This document shows positions 7,228 to 15,539 of a stretch of DNA of 64,000 bases, one piece after another; the first letter of the stretch is position 1, and each line of letters starts with the position of its first letter. The stretch comes from a bacterium. Its GTDB lineage: Bacteria; Auribacterota; UBA3054. The notes under the pieces were generated by a model. The model was not told where the DNA came from, did not search any database, and was given only the letters and a program-made list of their open reading frames with translations. The stretch covers positions 379,056-443,055 of the forward strand of contig JAFYXV010000002.1 in the NCBI GenBank assembly GCA_017557885.1, written 5' to 3'. A program made the position numbers and the translations under genes.

Positions 7228-7236
7228 CCTGTATTA

Positions 7237-7270
7237 AAAAGGCGGCATTTAATGCCGCCTTTTTTGTTTT
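7237..7270. terminator. Bidirectional terminator
   Basis: AAAAAGGCGGCATT/AATGCCGCCTTTTTT hairpin between two convergent genes; T-runs on both strands. It marks the border between the AT-rich accessory region and the GC-rich core-like region. Confidence 0.9.
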
Positions 7271-7276
7271 GCTTTG

Positions 7277-9862
7277 TTATTTCTCGCCTTTGACGCGGAG
7301 TTTGTAGATCTTGATGTTGGAGCCGGGGATGCCGACTACACCGAGGCGGTGGGCTGGGCGAGGGGTGGTTTCTCTGTACCAGCCGATTTCTTTGCCGTCA
7401 TAGAGCATGAAGAAGTATTTGCCTTGGCGTTGGAACTGCATGGTGTGTTTGCCGGGGGTGAGGCCTATGCGCTCTTCTGTTACTTCGCCCATGTTGATGA
7501 GTCTTATTTTGGAGAGCTCGTTGAGGTAGCCGCCGATGAAGCCGATGGAGTCCTGACCGGGGTCGATGTGCTTGGTGTCTTTGCTGAAGGCGCCCAGGAC
7601 TGCGTCCTGGGTCGCCTCGAACTCCATGAAGACGGTGAAGTCACCGTTGCCAGTGAAACCGGGAACAAGGAGATAACAGGAGGCGTCGGGGTCGAGGTCT
7701 TGTTTGAGGATGAGGGCTCCGTCTTTTTGTTCCCAATCTTGGAAGGTGAACTCGAATTGGGAGAGGTCTGTGTCTTTTGAGAAATCGAGTGAGACATCGG
7801 CTTCAGTTTCTGTGAGGTTCGGGTTGGGGGTGACTGGGCAGGTTTGGGTGCCCTGGAGGGGTTCCATGAAGCAGTAGGTGGGTTGGTAGCCGTCGCCGAG
7901 GGTGTATTGGGCTTTGTTGGGGAGACGGAGGGTGACGGCGTTGCCTATTTCTCTTCCGGCGCCTTGCCAGAACCAGGTGGAGTCACCGCGGTTTTCTATG
8001 GAGAATTCTATTGTTATTTTGTTTTGTCCTTTTTTGGCTTTTGATTCGAAGCCCTTGCCGAGGGAGTGGTAGGTTACTCTGGGCTCTTCGGTGTTTCTGT
8101 CGAGGTCAATGTGGATCTCGTAGAGGTCCTTGCTGCGGCCGAAGCCCTCGAAGCCGTTGTAAATGCCGTCGGCTTCACCGTCGAGCATGATGTTGAGTTC
8201 CCAGAAGGGGCCTTCTATTTCTACGAGGCCGTAGTAGAAGGAGTCGTCGTGGGCCTGCTTGAAGGAGAAGGTGGTTTGTTCTACGGTTTTTTTGCCGATG
8301 AATGGTATGTCTTGCCAGTCTTGAGTGTTGGCGTCGAGCTCGATGGTCTTAGCCCAGATGAAGGGAGGATAAGGGATGGTGGGCAGAGGATCCTCGATGT
8401 CGGGGATGCCGTCTCCGTCGGAGTCGGGGGTGTTGGGGTTGGGGATGTCGAGGTATTCGGGCTGACGGGAGTACCAGGGGCTCATAGCGCCGCCGGACCA
8501 GATGGATTGACGGATCTTTTGAAAGTCGTTGAGTGTGCCGTCGGTTTCTGGTGTTTCGGGGTCGTAGCCGTACTTTAGTTCGGTGAAGGGAACGTCCCCT
8601 CCGTCGGGGACGTCGTCCTCGTCCTGGTCGGGAACCATGATGGTCTCACCGAAGTAGTAGCGGAGCCACTGGATGTCGGTGAGCTGTCTGTCGGTCATGG
8701 CGATGCCGGACCAGTGTTCGCCGAATTTGCCGCCGCAGTCCCAGGGGAATTCATCGAATGAGCCGTCAGGTTTCTGGTAGCGGAAGCGGTTGGAGAAGTG
8801 GTCGAAAACGACACGGTCGTTTTCCTGGTCGAGGCCGGAAAGGTAGGTCTGGCTTTCTATTTCGTGGTGGTATTCGTGGGTGGTAAGCCAGGCAATGTCG
8901 TCGCCTAAGAATTGGGATCTGCCGGGAATGCCCTCCGGCCAGCCGTCTATGCCTAATGTTCCGCCGCCACTAATGCACCATTCCCATTTCTTGGCGTACC
9001 AATCGTAGCGCTGGAGAAGATCGTTTTCTATTTGTCCGACGTAGCCGTCGTGAATGGGAGAGTGGTTTAGTTTTGTCAGGTCTCTGGTGTCTGATATGGA
9101 GAAGTCGCCTCCTCCGGGGCCACTGAACTCGTTGCCGGGCCAGTTGCGGCAGGGAACGAGCTTCTTGTATTCCTCCGGAGCGTCATCGGGCATTTCGCCC
9201 CAGTACTGCGGTCTTTCATCCCAGAAGTACTGCAGATCGTGCCAGACTCTGAATCCGTTGTTGACGAACCAGAAACGCTTGGCAAGCTCGAATTCTCTTA
9301 TGAGCTTGGCTTTGTCTTGTTCGTTCATGGGGGGCGGGAGCGGAGCCCATTCGCCGTCTTTATTTTTGGCGGTGTAGAGGCTGTACACGTTCGGCATGAT
9401 GATGACTTTTACCGGAACGCGGATGACGGTCTTGTAACCGTCTGGGGCGAGAGTACTGACGGCGTATTCTCTGGACCAGGGCTTTTCAGCGCCCCAGCGG
9501 GTCTCCTGGTTGGTGGGCTCGATGTCGCCGTTGTTGAGGCGGTAATAATAGCGCGTAGCGGGCTGTAAGCCCGTTATCGTTATGCGGTGGTAAGTGGAGG
9601 TCTCGGAGGTCTCGAAGGTTTGGAATTCGTTCTGCCAGGGCTTGTATTCCTGGCCTTTGGGGTACCAGGTGTTGCAGGGCTCCCCCCCTTTCCTAAGCTG
9701 GACCTTGGTTTGGCAGGGAGCAGGCGTGCTCCACTGCAGGGTGAATTCCGTCTGGCCGAGCATAGGTATGGGCCTTGTGGGATCGAATTTGGTCTCCTCG
9801 GCTTGGAGAGCGGTCGCTACAAGGGCGGCTGCTACTGTTGTGACGATAAGGGACTTTCTCAT
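7277..9862 (-). CDS. Large secreted multidomain protein with HEXXH metallopeptidase-like motif
   Basis: I start at the second ATG (MRKSLIV), because the first ATG overlaps the AAGGA ribosome site. Order of parts: signal peptide ending at about residue 20; a fibronectin-III/purple-acid-phosphatase-like N-terminal domain ending ITGLQPATRYYYRL near 110; a central region with HEYHH (about 329-333), which fits the HEXXH zinc-peptidase motif, followed by candidate third ligands; two calcium-binding thrombospondin-type-3-like stretches (DQDEDDVPDGGD near 412 and PDSDGDGIPD near 480); a CBM9-like domain (about 505-660); and a C-terminal LamG/DUF1080-like beta-sandwich. It probably acts outside the cell on protein or glycan. 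It is last in the purM-ykgJ-purH-sulfotransferase strand run, 29 bases after the sulfotransferase. Confidence 0.75.
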   Translation of the reverse strand: MRKSLIVTTVAAALVATALQAEETKFDPTRPIPMLGQTEFTLQWSTPAPCQTKVQLRKGGEPCNTWYPKGQEYKPWQNEFQTFETSETSTYHRITITGLQPATRYYYRLNNGDIEPTNQETRWGAEKPWSREYAVSTLAPDGYKTVIRVPVKVIIMPNVYSLYTAKNKDGEWAPLPPPMNEQDKAKLIREFELAKRFWFVNNGFRVWHDLQYFWDERPQYWGEMPDDAPEEYKKLVPCRNWPGNEFSGPGGGDFSISDTRDLTKLNHSPIHDGYVGQIENDLLQRYDWYAKKWEWCISGGGTLGIDGWPEGIPGRSQFLGDDIAWLTTHEYHHEIESQTYLSGLDQENDRVVFDHFSNRFRYQKPDGSFDEFPWDCGGKFGEHWSGIAMTDRQLTDIQWLRYYFGETIMVPDQDEDDVPDGGDVPFTELKYGYDPETPETDGTLNDFQKIRQSIWSGGAMSPWYSRQPEYLDIPNPNTPDSDGDGIPDIEDPLPTIPYPPFIWAKTIELDANTQDWQDIPFIGKKTVEQTTFSFKQAHDDSFYYGLVEIEGPFWELNIMLDGEADGIYNGFEGFGRSKDLYEIHIDLDRNTEEPRVTYHSLGKGFESKAKKGQNKITIEFSIENRGDSTWFWQGAGREIGNAVTLRLPNKAQYTLGDGYQPTYCFMEPLQGTQTCPVTPNPNLTETEADVSLDFSKDTDLSQFEFTFQDWEQKDGALILKQDLDPDASCYLLVPGFTGNGDFTVFMEFEATQDAVLGAFSKDTKHIDPGQDSIGFIGGYLNELSKIRLINMGEVTEERIGLTPGKHTMQFQRQGKYFFMLYDGKEIGWYRETTPRPAHRLGVVGIPGSNIKIYKLRVKGEK

Positions 9863-9891
9863 GTGCATCCTTAAGGTTATATCGTTTTTGC

Positions 9892-10773
9892 TTACTGCCA
9901 GTCGAAACGTTTCCCCAGGAGCTCATAGAGCTCTTCGTTTTTCGGGGCGAAATAAGCCTTTAGTTTTTCTTTGGTCTCGGGAGCCATTTTGGCGTATTTG
10001 AGAGCGTTCTTGGCCTCGAAGACAGGCAGCGTATAGGAGTTGAGGCCTAAGTATTCGACGATCTCGTTGTAAACTCTGGGAGTATCCTTGTAGAACTCTT
10101 CGCTCTGGACAACGAGAAGCTGTTCCTTGGGGAAGTACTTGTACCATTCCTTGAGCTGCTTGGCGTAGTAGCCTCTTGTAAGGTAGGAGTAGTCCCTTCT
10201 CTGGTCGGCTTTGTAGAATTCGTCCTTATTTAGCTTTTCAATGTCCGGAGTGATGCGCTCTTGCTCCTTTTCAATGGCTTCCTCGAAGGAGAGTGGTTCG
10301 CGGTTGAGCCTTCGGATGTGGTTGTAGTGGGAGTAGGCGCGCTCAATGGGGTCTCTGAGGACGAGGATGAGCTTGACTTGTGGAAGCGTTTCTTTGATCC
10401 TTCTGGCAGCGTAGGGGTGGAAGAAGTAGCTGGGGGATGCCTCTCCGGTGATGACTCTGGCTACGAGGTCTCTTTCCAGTTTCTCCTTCTGTTTTTCGGT
10501 TGGAAAAAAGGACTTGTACCAGTTGATGGGCCTCGTGTAGTAGTCGTCGAAGTAGAAGAGCTCCTTTACGGGAGAAGGAATGATCTGCGGATGATTGGAA
10601 AGATAATCGTAGAGCGAAGTGGTGCCGCAGCGCTGAGCGCCTATTATGATGAAGCTAGGAAGGATCCTTTGATTGGCGGTCAGGTCTCTAATCCAGATGT
10701 CCGGAATGGGCAGAGCCCGTTCCGGCCATCTGGTAAGAAATTTACGGATTTTTTCTTTAGTTAATTTTGGCAT
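9892..10773 (-). CDS. Sulfotransferase, PAPS-dependent
   Basis: A 293-residue sulfotransferase of the heparan-sulfate/N-sulfotransferase-like group. The 5'-phosphosulfate loop is GAQRCGTTSLYDYL near residue 43; the 3'-phosphate-binding motif is LILVLRDPIERAYSHYNH near 130. HPQIIPSPVKELFYFDDYY is the typical segment after the first motif. It would move sulfate from PAPS to a carbohydrate or similar acceptor; the acceptor cannot be told from sequence. The gene starts 5 bases after purH stops, so it is probably co-transcribed with it, although no metabolic link to purine synthesis is obvious. The downstream neighbour is a secreted protein with carbohydrate-binding-like domains. Confidence 0.88.
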   Translation of the reverse strand: MPKLTKEKIRKFLTRWPERALPIPDIWIRDLTANQRILPSFIIIGAQRCGTTSLYDYLSNHPQIIPSPVKELFYFDDYYTRPINWYKSFFPTEKQKEKLERDLVARVITGEASPSYFFHPYAARRIKETLPQVKLILVLRDPIERAYSHYNHIRRLNREPLSFEEAIEKEQERITPDIEKLNKDEFYKADQRRDYSYLTRGYYAKQLKEWYKYFPKEQLLVVQSEEFYKDTPRVYNEIVEYLGLNSYTLPVFEAKNALKYAKMAPETKEKLKAYFAPKNEELYELLGKRFDWQ

Positions 10774-10778
10774 TTAAA

Positions 10779-12350
10779 TTAATGCTTGAAGTGGCGCATG
10801 CCGGTGAAGAGCATGGTCATGCCGTGTTCGTCGGCGGCAGCGATGGATTCTTCGTCCCTGATGGAGCCGCCGGGCTGGATGATGGCGGTGATGCCGGAAG
10901 CGGCCGCGGCGTCAACACTGTCCCTGAAGGGGAAGAAAGCGTCACTAGCCATTACGCAGCCCTGGATGGGCTTTCTGGCCTTCATGACGCCGATCTTGGC
11001 GGAATCGACGCGGCTCATCTGTCCGGCGCCGACGCCGACTAATTCGGTGCCCTTGGCGTAAACGATGGCGTTAGACTTGACGTGCTTGCAGCACTTCCAG
11101 GCAAAGAGGAGGGATTTCACTTCCTCTTCGGTGGGCTCGCGCTTGGTGACGCACTTCAGGCCGTCGGGGCCGAGGACGGCGAGGTCTCTTTCCTGGACGA
11201 GGAGACCGCCTACGACCTTTCTCGTCATGAAGCCACTGGCGGGACGTCCTTGTTCAAGCCACTGGGGAAGATCCTCGACCGTCATGATGCGGATGTTTTT
11301 CTTCTTGCTGATGATCTCAAAGGCTTCCGGAGTGTAGGCGGGCGCGATGACCGCCTCGACGAAGACCTTGGATAATTCTTCGGCTAAGGGCGCCTCGACG
11401 GTGCGGTTGAAGGCCAGGATGCCGCCGAAAGCGGAATCCGGGTCGGTCTCGCGGGCTTTGAGATAGGCGGTCAAGAGATCGTCGTCGGTGGCCGCGCCGC
11501 AGGGGTTGGTGTGCTTGACTATTATGGCCGCGGGCTCGGTGAATTCCTTGACTAATTCGAGGGCGCCGTCCAGGTCGATGAAGTTGTTATAGCTGAGTTC
11601 CTTGCCGTGCAGCTGCTTGGCGGTGGTGGCGCAGGGCTCATTGATCTTGGCTTCCTTGTAGAAGGCGGCTGCCTGGTGGGGGTTCTCGCCGTAGCGGAGG
11701 CCTTGGACCTTGCGGTAGCCGAAGGTTTTCGTTTCGCCGAACATCGGGGCCTCAGGGCCCATGGCGTTGGCCAGAAAGTCCGCGATAAGGCTGTCGTAGT
11801 AGGCCGTGGCGGCGAAGACCTTCTGGGCGCAGGCGCGGTTGAATTCGAAGGTGGACATTCCTCCGTTCTGGTCCATGATCTCTAAGAGCTTGTTGTAGTC
11901 CGCGGGGTCGGTGATGACCGTCACGTCTTTGAAGTTCTTGGAAGCGGAGCGCAGCATGGTCGGGCCGCCGATGTCGATGTTTTCTATGGCTTCCGGGAAA
12001 GTGACGTCCGGTTTCTTGATGGTCGCCTCGAAAGGATAGAGATTGACAACGACGAGATCGATGTACTCCAGAGAGTATTCCTGCATGGTCTTCTGATGGG
12101 CGGGATTGTCGCGCATGGAAAGGAGACCGGCGTGGACCTTCGGGTGCAGCGTCTTGACTCTGCCGTCGAGCATTTCCGGGAAGCCCGTGAACTCGTCGAT
12201 AGTCTTGATGGGGACGCCTTCGCCTTTAAGAAGCTTGGCGGTGCCGCCGGTGGAGATGATCTCCACGCCGCGTTTACTTAGTTGCATGGCCAGTTCCGCA
12301 ATCCCTGTCTTGTCGGAAACGCTAATCAGAGCACGTTCGATCTTTTTCAT
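10779..12350 (-). CDS. purH: Bifunctional AICAR transformylase / IMP cyclohydrolase
   Basis: Catalyses the last two steps of IMP synthesis. The N-terminal cyclohydrolase part begins [16 protein letters not shown] and has [10 protein letters not shown] and [15 protein letters not shown]; the transformylase part has YGENPHQAA and the catalytic [11 protein letters not shown]. It ends in [10 protein letters not shown] and FTGMRHFKH, standard for PurH, and the 523-residue length is normal. A longer open frame extends upstream, but the ATG at 12350, behind an AGGACC ribosome site and overlapping the ykgJ-like stop by four bases (ATGA), is the true start. This indicates translational coupling in purM-ykgJ-purH. 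Confidence 0.97.
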   Translation of the reverse strand: MKKIERALISVSDKTGIAELAMQLSKRGVEIISTGGTAKLLKGEGVPIKTIDEFTGFPEMLDGRVKTLHPKVHAGLLSMRDNPAHQKTMQEYSLEYIDLVVVNLYPFEATIKKPDVTFPEAIENIDIGGPTMLRSASKNFKDVTVITDPADYNKLLEIMDQNGGMSTFEFNRACAQKVFAATAYYDSLIADFLANAMGPEAPMFGETKTFGYRKVQGLRYGENPHQAAAFYKEAKINEPCATTAKQLHGKELSYNNFIDLDGALELVKEFTEPAAIIVKHTNPCGAATDDDLLTAYLKARETDPDSAFGGILAFNRTVEAPLAEELSKVFVEAVIAPAYTPEAFEIISKKKNIRIMTVEDLPQWLEQGRPASGFMTRKVVGGLLVQERDLAVLGPDGLKCVTKREPTEEEVKSLLFAWKCCKHVKSNAIVYAKGTELVGVGAGQMSRVDSAKIGVMKARKPIQGCVMASDAFFPFRDSVDAAAASGITAIIQPGGSIRDEESIAAADEHGMTMLFTGMRHFKH

Positions 12351-12739
12351 TTTTGAAGGTCCTGTAATGTTAGGTTGTTTCGCTTTAATATTTCTTTGAA
12401 GAGCTTGCACTCTTCCATTAATTTCGCTTCTTCCCTCACCCAGACGTAGGGAAAGTTCCGGCACTGATCTGGCCTCGCCTTGTAGATCGTGCAGCCCTTT
12501 TCCGAAAGGAAGGGGCAAGGGTCGCCTTTTCCCATCCTCAGCCGCAGATTCCTGCGGTCGTCGCTTAATTCAAAAAACTTTTCCGCGCAGTCCCTAACGT
12601 CCATATGAAGAAGGTCAGCCAGGGCGTCCAGTTCCTGTGGCGCGAAAAGCACCTCCCCGTCCCAGCGGCAGCAGGAAGTGCAGGTTCCGCAGATTTGGGA
12701 ATCGTTTTCTTCCTCGCTGAAACGGATGAGGTTTCTCAC
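12347..12739 (-). CDS. YkgJ-type cysteine cluster protein (Fe/Zn-binding)
   Basis: 130 residues with GTCTSCCRWDG near the N-terminus, and later CPFLSEKGCTIYKARPDQCR with FPYVW, the cysteine arrangement of the YkgJ/UPF0153 metal-chelating family. The function of this family is not established. The start is GTG (GTGA) overlapping the purM stop, and the stop overlaps the purH start, so it is translated as the middle member of a tightly coupled purine operon. This suggests, without proving, a role connected with purine synthesis or its metal-dependent regulation. Confidence 0.88.
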   Translation of the reverse strand: MRNLIRFSEEENDSQICGTCTSCCRWDGEVLFAPQELDALADLLHMDVRDCAEKFFELSDDRRNLRLRMGKGDPCPFLSEKGCTIYKARPDQCRNFPYVWVREEAKLMEECKLFKEILKRNNLTLQDLQK

Positions 12740-13773
12740 AGATTTACGATCTCCACCTTGCGGTCGCCTTCCGTCACCTTGCCGATGACGGCGGCGGGAA
12801 GATTCTGTTTTTCCCTGGCGAAACGGATGACCGTCTCGGCGTTCTCGGGAGAAACGAAGATCACCAATCCGATGCCCATGTTGAAGACGCGGTACATTTC
12901 CTTAGGATCGACCTCGCCCAGCTTCTGCATGAACTGGTAGATGAAGGGCACCGGGAAAGCCTTGGCGTCGAAAGTGACGCCCGTGCCTTCCGGAAGGATA
13001 CGGGGAACGTTCTCGTAGAGGCCGCCGCCCGTGATGTGGGCGAGGCCCTTTACGGGAATGGCGTCGATGAGAGGCAAGACCGTCGGAATGTAGGAGCGGT
13101 GCGGCTCAAGCAATATGTCGCCTAAGGTCGGGCCGCCGGCTTCCGGCATGTAGCTGAGGTCGTAACCGCCGTCCTGGAAGAGGATCTTCCTCGCCAGGGA
13201 GAAACCGTTGGTATGCAGACCGGAACTGGGGAGCGCCACCGCCACGTCGCCGGGCTTGATGGTCTTGCCGTCTATGAGCTTCTTGCGGTTGACGACGCCG
13301 ACGATGCAGCCCGCCAGGTCGTATTGTCCGCGGCAGTAGGTGCCGGGCATCTCCGCTGTCTCGCCGCCAAGAAGCGCGCAGTGGTTGGTGCGGCACTCTT
13401 CCGTAATGCCCGCCACGATCTCCGTCACGCCTTCCACGGTAAGGTCAGCGGCCGCCACGTAGTCTAAGAAAAAGAGCGGCCTGGCGCCCTGGACGACGAT
13501 GTCGTCGCAGCAGTGAGCGACGATGTCGTGGCCGACGCCGCGGAAGCGGTTCAGCTGCGCGGCCAGGTGCAGTTTCGTGCCGACGCCGTCAATGGAGGCA
13601 ACGAGAACGTTTTCGCCTTCGCCCAAACCGGTGATGTCATAGAGTCCGCCGAAAAGCCCGATGTCAGCCAAGACCGCGGGGCTGAAAGTGGAGCGGACCA
13701 TGCCCTTGATGTCTTTAACGATCTGATTACCCTTGTCGATATCGACACCGGCCTCAGTGTACTTTGATTTCAT
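12736..13773 (-). CDS. purM: Phosphoribosylformylglycinamidine cyclo-ligase (AIR synthetase)
   Basis: Converts FGAM to AIR using ATP in purine synthesis. KSKYTEAGVDIDKGN is the typical PurM N-terminus; later VASIDGVGTKLHLA, HCCDDIVVQGARPLFFLDY, LLGGETAEMPG and GLAHITGGG are family blocks. I use the ATG at 13773, preceded by GAGGGAAG, rather than an ATG nine codons upstream that has no good ribosome site. Length of 345 residues is normal. It is the first gene of purM-ykgJ-purH. Confidence 0.96.
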   Translation of the reverse strand: MKSKYTEAGVDIDKGNQIVKDIKGMVRSTFSPAVLADIGLFGGLYDITGLGEGENVLVASIDGVGTKLHLAAQLNRFRGVGHDIVAHCCDDIVVQGARPLFFLDYVAAADLTVEGVTEIVAGITEECRTNHCALLGGETAEMPGTYCRGQYDLAGCIVGVVNRKKLIDGKTIKPGDVAVALPSSGLHTNGFSLARKILFQDGGYDLSYMPEAGGPTLGDILLEPHRSYIPTVLPLIDAIPVKGLAHITGGGLYENVPRILPEGTGVTFDAKAFPVPFIYQFMQKLGEVDPKEMYRVFNMGIGLVIFVSPENAETVIRFAREKQNLPAAVIGKVTEGDRKVEIVNL

Positions 13774-13827
13774 AACTTCCCTCATTTTAAATTTGAACAC
13801 ACATTAATTAATTATTTTATATGATAG

Positions 13828-13889
13828 CAAAAAATCCCCGCCTCAGGATAAGGCCTTTTGGAATAAAGACCTATGGGAAAACCGGGGAT
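13828..13889 (-). terminator. Likely terminator after comF-like gene
   Basis: On the minus strand ATCCCCG (13889-13883) pairs with CGGGGAT (13840-13834), followed by a T-run. The 42-base loop contains smaller complementary pieces. It separates the rarA-comF run from purM. Confidence 0.55.
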
Positions 13890-14005
13890 CAGGGGCGTTT
13901 TGTGGATGTTCGGGCGGAGGCGGAGGAGGCGCGGGCGGGCCTTTGCGGGCGCGGATGCGGGAGGGGCGGGAGCGCCAGGCGTTGCCGGGGACTCGGGGCG
14001 CTTTT

Positions 14006-14824
14006 TCAGGTCTTGGCGGCGGTTAGGAGGATGATGTTTTTGAAGCCGGCGCTTTTGAGGGCCCGGGCGCACAGTTCCGCGGTGGTGCCGGTGGTGCAGA
14101 CGTCGTCTATGAGGGCGACGAGCTGGTTTTTCTTCATTTGCTGAAAATTGGGGCGCTGGCTCTCCCGGAACTGGAAGGCGCCCCCCAAATTGCTTTTCCT
14201 CCGCTCCATGGAAAGGGAGGCCTGGGGGCGGCTGAAGCGGGTGCGTTTTAAGGCGTTGATGACCGGGATGCCCGTCTCGGCGCTGAGGGCGTAGGCCAGA
14301 TCCTCGGATTGGTTGAAGCCCCGGGTGAACAGCCTGAACCAATGCAATGGTACCGGGACGAGGGCGTAAATGTGGGGCGAGAGCACCGGGAACTCCGGAT
14401 GGAGGGTGATGAAGCGGGCCAGGGGCTTGGAGAGATACCTCAGCCCGCTGTACTTCAGGCCGGAGATCAGGTCCGGGACCTTCCCGGAATAACTGGCGCC
14501 GGCGATGACGCGGGAGAGCGGATTCCTTTCTTTGCTCTTTATAAGGCACTCCTCGCAGAGCAGCGTCGCCTCGTCCAGCTTGGGATCCATGCGGGAGCAG
14601 CGCAGGCAATAGGGCGCTTTTACTAAAAAAATATCCCGCCGGCAGCGACGGCAAAAAAGCTCTTCTCCTAAATTTGGTAGCGGCTCTTTGCAGAAATAGC
14701 AGATCGGCGGGAAAAAGAGATCGCTGAGGCCTCGGAGCGCCTCGTCTAAGCAAGGCGCCGGATCGGGGTCACTCAAGGATCTTGGAAAAAGTTTGAATAC
14801 TCTTGGCGATTCCTGTTTGTTCAT
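14006..14824 (-). CDS. ComF family phosphoribosyltransferase-like protein
   Basis: 272 residues with a zinc-finger-like N-terminal part (CYFCKEPLPN, FCRRCRRDIF, YCLRCSRM, LLCEECL) and a C-terminal type I phosphoribosyltransferase fold: LVPVPLHWFRLFTRGFNQSE and the PRPP loop VALIDDVCTTGTT. ComF proteins support DNA uptake in competent bacteria (the helicase partner) but are widespread without proven transformation. The ATG at 14824 has a good GGAGAT site and lies 56 bases inside the ymdB-like gene, an unusually long but plausible overlap. The GC-rich stretch between this gene and the terminator holds no further ORF I can support. Confidence 0.9.
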   Translation of the reverse strand: MNKQESPRVFKLFPRSLSDPDPAPCLDEALRGLSDLFFPPICYFCKEPLPNLGEELFCRRCRRDIFLVKAPYCLRCSRMDPKLDEATLLCEECLIKSKERNPLSRVIAGASYSGKVPDLISGLKYSGLRYLSKPLARFITLHPEFPVLSPHIYALVPVPLHWFRLFTRGFNQSEDLAYALSAETGIPVINALKRTRFSRPQASLSMERRKSNLGGAFQFRESQRPNFQQMKKNQLVALIDDVCTTGTTAELCARALKSAGFKNIILLTAAKT

Positions 14825-15539
14825 CTATCTCCACTACGGCTCCGCTCACCTGGCAGGGTCCGTCTGCCACTTGGAATTTTTGCGGAAGCCCGGTCAAAAA
14901 ATGATCAAGCACTGGTTCGATCTCCCGGCCTATCACGGACTCCTCGGGACCCACCATGCCAAGGTCCGTTATGTAGGCGGTCCCGTGGTGGAGGATCTTC
15001 GCGTCGGAGGTCTGAACGTGGGTGTGGGTGCCGGCCACGACGGAGACTTTGCCGTTCAGATGGTGGCCCATGGCGATCTTCTCGCTGGTGGCCTCGGCGT
15101 GGAAGTCCACGATGATGACGCGGGAGGTTATCTTGCTTAGTATCTCGTCCACCGCAAGGAAGGGATTCTGGACGGGCTGCATGAAAGTCTGGCCCTGCAG
15201 ATTGATGACGGCTATGTCAACGTTCTTCCATTTGGTCTCCAGGTATCCCACGCCCACCGGCGCTGGGGTGGCGTTGGCGGGACGGACGATGCGGCCGAGG
15301 GCGAGCATCTCCTTGTAGTCCTTCTGGCGGAAGGCGTGGTCGCCAAGAGTGATGACGTCCACGCCGCCAGAAAGAAGCTGCTTGGCGATGTCCACCGTCA
15401 GCCCGCTGCCGCCCGCGGCGTTCTCCGCGTTGACCACGCAGAAATCCGCCTGCAGGGTGGCTTTGATCCTGGAAAGATTATTTAGGAGCACGGTGCGGCC
15501 AGAGCGGCCCACCACGTCTCCGAGTAGGACTATTCTCAT
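14769..15539 (-). CDS. YmdB/TIGR00282 metallophosphoesterase
   Basis: 256-residue calcineurin-like phosphoesterase of the YmdB family, known in Bacillus as a 2',3'-cyclic-nucleotide phosphodiesterase affecting RNA turnover and biofilm formation. Visible metal-site blocks: LLGDVVGRSGR, VVNAENAAGGSGL, ITLGDHAFRQKD, VDFHAEATSEKIAMG and VVAGTHTHVQTSD. It overlaps the RNase Y gene by four bases (ATGA), the same rny-ymdB order seen in Firmicutes, so the two are probably made together. Confidence 0.93.
   Translation of the reverse strand: MRIVLLGDVVGRSGRTVLLNNLSRIKATLQADFCVVNAENAAGGSGLTVDIAKQLLSGGVDVITLGDHAFRQKDYKEMLALGRIVRPANATPAPVGVGYLETKWKNVDIAVINLQGQTFMQPVQNPFLAVDEILSKITSRVIIVDFHAEATSEKIAMGHHLNGKVSVVAGTHTHVQTSDAKILHHGTAYITDLGMVGPEESVIGREIEPVLDHFLTGLPQKFQVADGPCQVSGAVVEIDEQTGIAKSIQTFSKILE

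Noticed and set aside
13812-14753. 313-codon minus-strand ORF rich in Pro, Arg and Ala
   Set aside because: It overlaps the comF-like gene in another frame and lacks any domain.
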